Assembly: GCA_002309795.1 (NCBI GenBank)
Contig: DBXZ01000050.1
Span: forward strand, 1-5,116
DNA: 5,116 nucleotides
Source: Bacteroidales bacterium UBA1199
GTDB taxonomy: Bacteria > Bacteroidota > Bacteroidia > Bacteroidales > UBA932
Reading direction: 5' to 3'
Shown: positions 1 through 5,116 of the stretch, in pieces
Position numbering within the stretch: the first letter of the stretch is position 1
How the letters are laid out: every line of letters starts with the position of its first letter
Translations under genes and position numbers: made by a program
Notes under the pieces: generated by a model
The model's database searches: none
The model's input: only the letters and a program-made list of their open reading frames with translations
What the model was told of the DNA's origin: nothing

Positions 1-1587
1 GTCTCGAACGTGGTGCTGAACACCCTGTTCAAGTACACGCAGCTCCAGTCGAGCTTCTCCGTGAACAACATCGCCCTGGTGGACGGCCGTCCGCGCCTGC
101 TGAACCTCAAGGATCTGATCCGCTGCTTCGTGGAGCACCGCCACCAGGTGGTCCTCCGCCGTACGAAGTTCGACCTGGACAAGGCCGAGAAGCGTGCGCA
201 CATCGTGGAAGGTCTGCTCAAGGCACTGGATATCATCGACCTGATTATCGAGCACATCCGCGCATCCAAGACGGTGACCGAGGCCCGCGACGGACTGGTA
301 GAGAAATTCGGTTTCTCCGCCGAGCAGGCCGACGCCATCGTGGAGATGCGTCTCCGCCAGCTGACCGGTCTGGAGCGCAGCAAGCTGCAGGCTGAATACG
401 ACGAACTCGAGGGCCTAATCCACCACCTGCGCGAAGTGCTCGCCAACGTGGACCTGCAGATGGGCATCATCAAAGACGAACTCGCCGAGCTCAAGGATAA
501 ATACGGCGACGCCCGCCGCACGGAGATCGCTCCTTCCGCAGAAGAGTTCAATCCGGAAGACTTCTACCCGGACGAAGACGTGGTCATCACCATCTCCCAC
601 ATGGGCTATATCAAGCGTACCGCCCTCACCGAATACCGCACGCAGCACCGCGGCGGCGTAGGTTCCAAGGGCAGCACCACGCGCGACGAAGACTTTATCG
701 AGCACATCTACGTGGCCAACATGCACAGCACCCTGATGCTCTTCACGCAGATGGGCCGCTGCTACTGGCTCAAGGTCTATGAAATCCCCGAGGGAACCAA
801 GGCTTCCAAGGGACGCGCCATCCAGAACATCCTCAGTATCGACCCGAACGACAAGGTCAAGGCCTATATCAACGTCCGCAAGCTCGAAGACGAAGAGTTC
901 CGCAAGAACTATTACATCGTGATGGCCACCAAGCGCGGTGTGATCAAGAAGACCCTGGTGGACGCTTACTCCCGCCCGAGAGCCAACGGTATCATCGCCA
1001 TCAACATCCGTGAAGACGACGAGCTGCTGGATGTGGCAATCACCGACGGCAGGAGCGACGTGCTGCTCGCCGGCCGCAACGGCAAGTGCTGCCGTTTCCA
1101 CGAAGAGGACGCGCGCGCGATCGGCCGTAACTCCACCGGTGTGCGCGGCATCAACATCGAGGACGACGACGAGGTGGTCGGCATGGTCTGCCTCAATCCG
1201 GACTATGCACACGAGAATGGTCTCAGAATCCTGATTGTCAGCGAGAACGGCTACGGCAAACAGTCCGATCTGGACGAGTACCGTATCACCAAACGCGGCG
1301 GCAAGGGCGTCAAGACCATCAACATCACCGAGAAGACTGGCGCGCTTATTGCAATGAAGGCTGTAACGGAGGAAGACGACCTGATGATTATCAACAAGTC
1401 AGGCATCGCAATCCGGCTGGCGGCATCCACCATCCGCATTGCAGGCCGTGCAACCCAGGGCGTCAAACTCATCAACATCCGCGAGGGCGACAGCATCGCA
1501 GCCGTCTGTACCATAGCAAAGGGTGACGACGAAGAAGAAACTGAAAACGCAACTGAAGAAACGATAACCGAAGTAACTGAAAACTAG
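1..1587 (+). CDS. gyrA: DNA gyrase subunit A, C-terminal part (5' end outside window)
   Basis: This is the A subunit of DNA gyrase, the cytoplasmic type IIA topoisomerase that, with GyrB, introduces negative supercoils using ATP. The frame is open from base 1, so the gene enters from the left; 528 codons are visible, starting near E. coli residue 340. The N-terminal winged-helix region, with the catalytic Tyr and the quinolone-resistance region, is therefore missing. Visible in order are the end of the tower (VDGRPRLLNLKDLIRCF), the coiled coil and its globular end (MRLRQLTGLE, bases 346-375), and from about base 574 the six-bladed beta-pinwheel that wraps DNA. The GyrA-box position reads QHRGGVG (643-663), a variant of the usual Q(R/K)RGG(R/K)G. 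A later blade carries TKRGGKG (1288-1308), and the last blade has RATQGVKLI. All pinwheel blades plus the box argue for GyrA over ParC. The protein ends in an acidic Glu/Thr-rich tail. The stop is followed by two more in-frame stops (TAG TAA TAA, 1585-1593). The short proteobacterial insertion in the coiled coil is absent. Confidence 0.96.
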   Translation, partial: VSNVVLNTLFKYTQLQSSFSVNNIALVDGRPRLLNLKDLIRCFVEHRHQVVLRRTKFDLDKAEKRAHIVEGLLKALDIIDLIIEHIRASKTVTEARDGLVEKFGFSAEQADAIVEMRLRQLTGLERSKLQAEYDELEGLIHHLREVLANVDLQMGIIKDELAELKDKYGDARRTEIAPSAEEFNPEDFYPDEDVVITISHMGYIKRTALTEYRTQHRGGVGSKGSTTRDEDFIEHIYVANMHSTLMLFTQMGRCYWLKVYEIPEGTKASKGRAIQNILSIDPNDKVKAYINVRKLEDEEFRKNYYIVMATKRGVIKKTLVDAYSRPRANGIIAINIREDDELLDVAITDGRSDVLLAGRNGKCCRFHEEDARAIGRNSTGVRGINIEDDDEVVGMVCLNPDYAHENGLRILIVSENGYGKQSDLDEYRITKRGGKGVKTINITEKTGALIAMKAVTEEDDLMIINKSGIAIRLAASTIRIAGRATQGVKLINIREGDSIAAVCTIAKGDDEEETENATEETITEVTEN

Positions 1588-1607
1588 TAATAACCAATAA
1601 CTCTATT

Positions 1608-2927
1608 ATGAAAAAGATTATTCTTGCAATGTCGCTTATCTTCGCCGTAACGCTCGCCGGTGCGGCTGAACCCAAGACTCCCGCCGAGGCGCAGAAGCTC
1701 CTCGACAAGGCCCTCACCAAGGCCCGCGATGCGAAGAAGAGCCTCAAACCGGCTACCTGGATCGATCTCGGCGACGCATATCTCGGCGCTTACGACCAGC
1801 CGACGCGCAACATCCTGCTGAATACCCCGCGCATGGAGATCAAGCTGCTCATCAAGGACCAGAAGGTCCTCCAGACCACCGATGAGATCTGCAACGGTAC
1901 TCCGTACGTGGCTGACCACTACGACAACAAGGTGCTCTATTACGGTCCCGCCGGCACGCTGGAGTTCTATATCGTGACCCAGCCGGCAGTCGAGGGCAAC
2001 CTGCTCGTAGAGGCGGAGAACGCTTACCTGAAGGCTCACGAACTCGATGTCAAGGGTTCCAAGACCAAAGACCTGAACGAGAAGGTGAGAGGCATCCACG
2101 AGCGTATGGTCAACGAGGCGCTCAGCCACTACTTCATCCGTAACTACAAGTATTCGGCCGGTGTCTTCGAGGATGCGGTCCACTGCTCCGAGAGTGCGCT
2201 GATCGGTGAGATCGACTCGCTGAACTGCTACCACACCGCACTGGTTTCCGCCCTTGCCGGCGACCGTGAGAACGCCATCAAGTACTACACCCGTTGCGCA
2301 GACATGGGCTTCTATCAGGAAGGCAACGTCTTCTCGAACCTCTCCAATCTCTATATGGCAGAGGGCGACACCGCAAAGGGCAAGAAGGTGCTCGAAGACG
2401 GTTTCGCAAAATATCCGCAGAGCCAGAGCGTCCTGGTCGGCCTGATCAACCTCTACCGCGCTACCGACGAGGAGCCTCAGCGCCTGTTCGACCTGCTCCA
2501 CGCAGCACAGGCCAACGAGCCGGACAACGCCAGCCTTTACTATGTGGAAGGTGACGTCTACAAGCAGCTGGGCGACCGCGAGAATGCTGAAAAACTCTAC
2601 TACAAGTCGACTGAAGTCGATCCGACCTATGTGTTCGGTCCCCTCAGCGTAGGTATCATGTACTACGAATACGCCGTGGATCTCCAGACCCAGGCAAGCG
2701 AGGAACTCGACGACACCAAGTGGATGGCACTCAACAAGCAGTTCGAAGAGGTGCTTGAGAAAGCGCTCGAACCGTTCGAAAAGTCCTTCAACATGACCGA
2801 AGACAAGGAAATCAAGGTCGCTGTCGCAGAATACCTGAAGAACATCTACTTCCGCTTCCGCGACAAGAGTGAAGAGTACATGGCGGCTTACGAGAAGTAC
2901 AACGCTTACGTGAAAGCAGCCAACTAA
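1608..2927 (+). CDS. Exported tetratricopeptide-repeat protein
   Basis: This is a 439-residue protein of unknown specific role. It begins with a classic Sec signal peptide: MKK, a hydrophobic core at residues 4-16, and an AGA/A cleavage site near residues 17-20. No lipobox Cys is present, so it is predicted to be periplasmic. An N-terminal region at about 22-160 (helical at first, then mixed) has no motif I recognise. From about residue 165 to 340 there are TPR-like helical pairs, for example ALVSALAGDRENAIKYYTRC (211-230), LSNLYMAEGDTAKGKKVLED (245-264) and a clear TPR at about 308-340 containing GDVYKQLGDRENAEKLYYKS. The remainder (345-439) is helical and charged. TPRs are protein-interaction scaffolds, so a partner-binding role is inferred. 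The start is fixed by the signal peptide. It lies 20 bp behind gyrA with no terminator or promoter between them, so cotranscription is likely. The upstream spacer is A/T-rich with no Shine-Dalgarno site. I recall TPR genes beside gyrA in other Bacteroidales, but have not verified it. Confidence 0.88.
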   Translation: MKKIILAMSLIFAVTLAGAAEPKTPAEAQKLLDKALTKARDAKKSLKPATWIDLGDAYLGAYDQPTRNILLNTPRMEIKLLIKDQKVLQTTDEICNGTPYVADHYDNKVLYYGPAGTLEFYIVTQPAVEGNLLVEAENAYLKAHELDVKGSKTKDLNEKVRGIHERMVNEALSHYFIRNYKYSAGVFEDAVHCSESALIGEIDSLNCYHTALVSALAGDRENAIKYYTRCADMGFYQEGNVFSNLSNLYMAEGDTAKGKKVLEDGFAKYPQSQSVLVGLINLYRATDEEPQRLFDLLHAAQANEPDNASLYYVEGDVYKQLGDRENAEKLYYKSTEVDPTYVFGPLSVGIMYYEYAVDLQTQASEELDDTKWMALNKQFEEVLEKALEPFEKSFNMTEDKEIKVAVAEYLKNIYFRFRDKSEEYMAAYEKYNAYVKAAN

Positions 2928-2930
2928 GGA

Positions 2931-4118
2931 CTAGAATTTTCCTGAGTCCTTCAACCTTTGCAGGGCCTCGCCGAGAATCGCGCGGGGCCCTGCTATATTC
3001 ATGCGCAGGTAACCGGCGCCTTCCGGTCCGAACTGGGTGCCGTCGTTGAAGGCGACCTTCGCCACGTGGAGCAGGTTGTGCATCAGTTCGGGTTGGGTAT
3101 AGCCCAGCTTGGTGCAGTCCAGCCAGATGGTGGGGGATGCCTGCGGACGGACGCCGCGGATGTGAGGCAGGTTGGTGCGGATCCAGTTGTCCGCAAAGTC
3201 GATATTGCCCTCGATATAGCGCAGAACGGCTTCACGCCACTCTTTCCCTTTCGTATAGCAGGCCAGCGTGGCCTCGATGGCAAAGATGTTGGGCAGGTCG
3301 AACGAATTTTCGTCCAGCCAGGTGAAGAACCTTTCGCGCAGGGCGGGGTTGGAGATAATCACGTACGACGAGACGATTCCGGCAATGTTGAAGGTCTTTG
3401 AAGGTGCCATCATCGTGATGGAGTGGGCGGCAGCCTCCGGTGAAACCGAAGCGTAGGGGATATGTTTGCGGCCGTAGAAGACCGTCTCGGCGTTGATTTC
3501 GTCCGAAAGGACCAGCAGGTGGTGCCGCTCGGCGAACTGCGAGAGACGCAGCAGCGTGTCGCGGTCCCATGCCCGTCCGGAAGGGTTGTGGGGATTGCAG
3601 AGAATCAGCATCTTGACCTTGTCGTCCACAATCTTCTCCAGATGGTCGAAATCCATCTCGTAATGGTCCAGGAACCCGTCTTTGTCTTCGACCCGGATCA
3701 GCGGGTTGCTGACCGTCTGGAATCCGTTGGTGCGCGGAATCTGCGCAAAACGGTGGTAGACCGGCGGCTGGATGATGATCTTGTCGCCCTTGTTCAGGAA
3801 ATAGTTCAGCACGAAGGCCTGCGCCTTGACCAGCCCCGGCATATAGCGGATATTCGCGGACGGTACCTTCCAGCCATGCAGCCATTCCAGCCATGCGGAG
3901 ATGGTGGGGAAGAAGTTCTCGGGAATAACGGTGTAGCTCAGGATGGGGTGTTCCAGGCGCTTGCGGATGGCCTCGTACACGAAGTCGGGCGTTCTGAAAT
4001 CCATGTCGGCGACCCAAAGGGGATAGTCGATGGCGTCGGTTCCGAACATCAGCTGAAGCTCAGCGTATTTCTCGGTTCCGGTCCCCCGGCGGTCTATCAA
4101 TTCGTCGAAGTCGTACAT
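2931..4118 (-). CDS. patB: MalY/PatB-family PLP-dependent C-S lyase (probable cystathionine beta-lyase)
   Basis: This is a 395-residue cytosolic fold-type I PLP enzyme. Family members cleave the C-S bond of cystathionine or cysteine conjugates, giving homocysteine or a thiol plus pyruvate and ammonia; some act in methionine synthesis. Visible family marks are YDFDELIDRRGT at the N-terminus, LWVADMDF (34-41), SYT with Tyr62 (the probable tyrosine donated by the partner subunit), PPVYHRF with Tyr121 stacking on PLP, LCNPHNPSGRAW (173-184, Asn175), SDEI with Asp206 pairing with the pyridine nitrogen, the PLP lysine Lys241 in APSKTFNIAG, and Arg372 in GYLRMNIAGPR for the substrate carboxylate. 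Length and start match the family, since Met1 sits directly before the conserved first motif. Asn209 occupies the place where SDEIH is usual. The gene is convergent with the TPR gene (3 bp between stops) and divergent from dapF. Motifs rule out LL-diaminopimelate aminotransferase (DapL). The exact substrate, and hence the symbol patB versus malY, is not settled by sequence. Confidence 0.87.
   Translation of the reverse strand: MYDFDELIDRRGTGTEKYAELQLMFGTDAIDYPLWVADMDFRTPDFVYEAIRKRLEHPILSYTVIPENFFPTISAWLEWLHGWKVPSANIRYMPGLVKAQAFVLNYFLNKGDKIIIQPPVYHRFAQIPRTNGFQTVSNPLIRVEDKDGFLDHYEMDFDHLEKIVDDKVKMLILCNPHNPSGRAWDRDTLLRLSQFAERHHLLVLSDEINAETVFYGRKHIPYASVSPEAAAHSITMMAPSKTFNIAGIVSSYVIISNPALRERFFTWLDENSFDLPNIFAIEATLACYTKGKEWREAVLRYIEGNIDFADNWIRTNLPHIRGVRPQASPTIWLDCTKLGYTQPELMHNLLHVAKVAFNDGTQFGPEGAGYLRMNIAGPRAILGEALQRLKDSGKF
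2960..2993 (+). terminator. Stem-loop just past the TPR gene, possible terminator for the gyrA-TPR transcript
   Basis: GCAGGGCCTCGC (2960-2971) pairs with GCGGGGCCCTGC (2982-2993), giving a 12-bp stem with one T-G wobble and a 10-nt loop. It begins 32 bp after the TPR stop codon. It lies inside the 3' coding end of patB, encoding AGPRAILGEAL, so it could stop rightward transcripts but would truncate leftward ones. No T-tract follows (TATATTC), which makes it a weak candidate for an intrinsic terminator. It may simply reflect GC-rich coding. Confidence 0.25.
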
Positions 4119-4123
4119 GGGTA

Positions 4124-4154
4124 CAAAAGTCGCAATTATTTATAAATTTGCAAA
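4124..4154 (-). promoter_or_regulatory. Predicted patB promoter (-33/-7)
   Basis: Read on the minus strand, TTTG (4154-4151) is followed after 19 nt by GACTTTTG (4131-4124), one mismatch from TAnnTTTG. The spacing fits the Bacteroidota TTTG-N19-21-TAnnTTTG promoter. The box ends only 5 nt before the patB ATG (4118), so transcription would begin at or next to the start codon. No ribosome-binding sequence is visible upstream of that ATG. Confidence 0.4.
4143..4151 (+). promoter_or_regulatory. Predicted dapF promoter, Bacteroidota -7 box
   Basis: TAAATTTGC matches the Bacteroidota sigma-ABfr -7 consensus TAnnTTTGC exactly. It ends 19 bp before the dapF ATG at 4171, which would give a leader of about 14-16 nt. 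No good TTTG -33 element lies 19-21 bp upstream (TGGG at 4118-4121 is the nearest at 21 bp), so the assignment rests on the -7 box alone. It overlaps the -33 element proposed for patB on the other strand. Confidence 0.55.
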
Positions 4155-4170
4155 GAGAAAAACGCAAAAA

Positions 4171-4950
4171 ATGAACGCCCGATATCCGCTTTACGACGGC
4201 GCCGGCAACCTCTTCCGGATGGTGGACGGCCGTCGCGGCGATCCGCTGCCGCAGGTTCCCGGCCTCTGCCTGTTTCCGGGCGGCCGGACGGACGGCCTGA
4301 TCGTGCTCGGAGCGCCCCGAACGCCGGCGTGTGACTTTTCCATGCAGTACTTCAACGCCGACGGCTCGAGCGGCATGATGTGCGGCAACGGCGGACGCTG
4401 CATCGTGGCTTTCGCAGCGGACCTGGGCTTGACGGATTTCCGTTTCCTGGCGGCCGACGGGCCTCACGAAGCCGAAGTCCTGGAAGCGAAAGGCTCGGTC
4501 AAGACGGTCCGGTTGGCGATGAAGGATGTCACCGTCGTGGATCGGCTGGGCAAGAATGAATTCTTCCTGGATACGGGAACTCGGCATTTCGTCCGTTTTG
4601 TGGACAATCCGGATGCCCTTGACTTGCCCTCTGTCGCTCCGCCCATCCGTTACGATGCGCGGTTCGCTCCGGTCGGGACCAATGTCAATTTCGTCCGTTG
4701 GGATGGGAATGTGCTGCATGTCAGGACGTGGGAGAAGGGTGTCGAGGGAGAAACCCTGGCTTGCGGGACGGGTATTGTCGCTTCTGCTTTGGCCGCTTAT
4801 TTGCAGGAAGGATTGTCTTGCCGGGAGATTCCGGTCCGCGCCCGCGGCGGCTCGCTCAGGGTGGCTTTCCGTCCTGAAGAGGGATATTTCCGGTCTGTTT
4901 TCCTGACCGGTCCTGCTGAATTTGTAGGGACGGTAGAGATTAGTTTGTAA
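4171..4950 (+). CDS. dapF: Diaminopimelate epimerase
   Basis: This cytosolic, cofactor-independent epimerase converts LL- to meso-diaminopimelate, the precursor of lysine and of the peptidoglycan cross-link. The protein is 259 residues, slightly shorter than the usual 270-280. Both catalytic cysteines are present: Cys71 in MMCGNGGRC and Cys198 in LACGTGIVA. Other family marks are GAGN (10-13), YFNADGSSG (60-68), His139 in DTGTRHFV, GTNVNFV (169-175) and a C-terminal LTGPAE (245-250). By memory alignment with E. coli DapF several active-site positions differ: GNDF is GNLF, GNPH is GTRH, and the substrate-binding ER pair is Glu188-Lys189. These could be lineage variants or a shift in substrate. 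An earlier in-frame ATG at 4117 is rejected because the -7 promoter box (4143-4151) would lie inside the coding region and the extra 18 residues are not family-like. The leader is A-rich (aaagagaaaaacgcaaaaa) without a clear Shine-Dalgarno site. It is divergent from patB; the next gene starts 29 bp after its stop. Confidence 0.9.
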   Translation: MNARYPLYDGAGNLFRMVDGRRGDPLPQVPGLCLFPGGRTDGLIVLGAPRTPACDFSMQYFNADGSSGMMCGNGGRCIVAFAADLGLTDFRFLAADGPHEAEVLEAKGSVKTVRLAMKDVTVVDRLGKNEFFLDTGTRHFVRFVDNPDALDLPSVAPPIRYDARFAPVGTNVNFVRWDGNVLHVRTWEKGVEGETLACGTGIVASALAAYLQEGLSCREIPVRARGGSLRVAFRPEEGYFRSVFLTGPAEFVGTVEISL

Positions 4951-4957
4951 GTTTTTA

Positions 4958-4965
4958 TATATTTG
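4958..4965 (+). promoter_or_regulatory. Predicted lipoprotein-gene promoter, Bacteroidota -7 box
   Basis: TATATTTG is an exact match to TAnnTTTG, 8 bp after the dapF stop. Transcription would start near 4970-4972, leaving roughly 8-10 nt before ATG 4980 or 14-16 nt before ATG 4986. No TTTG sits at the expected -33 distance: those at 4944-4947 and 4921-4924 are too near and too far. The call therefore rests on the -7 box and its position. Confidence 0.4.
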
Positions 4966-4979
4966 TGCAGAAATACAGA

Positions 4980-5116
4980 ATGGATATGAAACTGAAAACA
5001 TGGATTTTGACTGCGCTGGTTCTTGGCGGGATGGCTGCTGCGTGCAACCCGTCCGGCACCAATTCTTCCAACTATACCGCAGTCTGTACCTTCGAATATT
5101 CGGATATCGACAATTA
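4980..5116 (+). CDS. Putative lipoprotein, N-terminal fragment (3' end outside window)
   Basis: The reading frame is open from ATG 4980 to the right edge, giving 45 codons. A second in-frame ATG at 4986 would give the more typical MKLKTW start; either is possible. The N-terminus is a lipoprotein signal peptide: basic MKLK, hydrophobic WILTALVLGGMAAA, then Cys22 (numbered from 4980). The -3 residue is Ala rather than Leu, a loose lipobox that is tolerated in Bacteroidota. After the Cys comes a Ser/Asn/Gly/Thr-rich linker and then TAVCTFEYSDIDN, which I do not recognise as a family. It is predicted to be processed by signal peptidase II and anchored in a membrane; function is unknown. It starts 29 bp after dapF and has its own -7 box, so it may be transcribed independently, by readthrough from dapF, or both. 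Confidence 0.72.
   Translation, partial: MDMKLKTWILTALVLGGMAAACNPSGTNSSNYTAVCTFEYSDIDN

Noticed and set aside
81..92. Palindrome GGACGGCCGTCC, with a near copy at 4224-4234
   Set aside because: Both copies encode VDGR in conserved protein segments of unrelated genes. Chance from GC-rich codons is the simplest explanation.
415..1212. Long minus-strand open frame (265 codons) opposite gyrA
   Set aside because: It lies antisense to well-conserved gyrA codons, has a low-complexity Val/Asp/His-rich translation, and no promoter or family motif. It is a by-product of GC-rich coding.
1588..1607. Possible terminator or promoter between gyrA and the TPR gene
   Set aside because: The 20 bp contains no inverted repeat and no TAnnTTTG box.
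1584..2501. Minus-strand open frame of 305 codons opposite the TPR gene
   Set aside because: The plus-strand frame has a signal peptide and TPR pattern. The antisense product has no recognisable domain and would run into the gyrA stop region.
2931..4118. patB product as LL-diaminopimelate aminotransferase (DapL), suggested by its place beside dapF
   Set aside because: The motifs LWVADMDF, LCNPHNPSGRAW and APSKTFNIAG are those of MalY/PatB enzymes, not of DapL.
3462..4145. Plus-strand open frame of 227 codons opposite patB, with others at 2958-3401 and 3232-4017
   Set aside because: patB has a full set of PLP-enzyme motifs. These frames are shadows without motifs, and the 3462 frame crosses the divergent promoter region.
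4117..4170. Alternative upstream dapF start at 4117
   Set aside because: It overlaps the patB start codon, would place the -7 box inside the coding region, and adds 18 residues not seen in the family.
4060..5001. Minus-strand open frame of 313 codons opposite dapF
   Set aside because: It overlaps dapF, both divergent starts and the lipoprotein start, and its Arg/Ala/His-rich translation shows no domain.
1..5116. Mobile, CRISPR, tRNA, riboswitch or defence elements
   Set aside because: I saw no direct-repeat array, transposase, integrase or tRNA-like fold, and no leader long enough for a riboswitch. Essentially all sequence is accounted for by five protein genes.

Overview
The window looks like chromosomal housekeeping sequence from a moderately high-GC member of the Bacteroidota, most likely order Bacteroidales. 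The GyrA sequence is of Bacteroidota type, with QHRGGVG at the GyrA-box position. The diaminopimelate epimerase carries a GTNVNFV motif. No start codon has a clear Shine-Dalgarno site. TAnnTTTG elements, the -7 box of Bacteroidota promoters, precede the genes at the right end. Genus cannot be fixed from the sequence alone; the GC-rich codon use would suit a Rikenellaceae/Alistipes-like lineage, but that is a guess.

Layout, left to right: (1) bases 1-1587, + strand, the 3' 528 codons of gyrA, cut by the left edge; (2) bases 1608-2927, + strand, a secreted tetratricopeptide-repeat (TPR) protein 20 bp behind gyrA and probably cotranscribed with it; (3) bases 2931-4118, - strand, a MalY/PatB-family PLP-dependent C-S lyase, convergent with the TPR gene with only 3 bp between the two stop codons; (4) bases 4171-4950, + strand, dapF (diaminopimelate epimerase), divergent from patB across a 52-bp gap that seems to hold promoters for both; (5) bases 4980-5116, + strand, the first 45 codons of a putative lipoprotein, cut by the right edge.

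The genes fall into two units. gyrA-TPR is a rightward unit that meets the leftward patB tail to tail. patB and dapF form a head-to-head pair. Both probably act in aspartate-family amino-acid metabolism: patB in methionine/cysteine sulfur chemistry, dapF in lysine and peptidoglycan precursor synthesis. The lipoprotein follows dapF closely but has its own perfect -7 box.

I see no RNA genes, mobile elements, CRISPR arrays, phage genes, attachment sites or defence genes, and no stretch over 300 bp lacks a gene. I found no clear undescribed system. The items most worth a second look are the compact patB/dapF divergent promoter with a shared TTTGCAAA palindrome, the possible leaderless patB mRNA, the altered active-site residues in DapF, and the exported TPR protein tied to gyrA.
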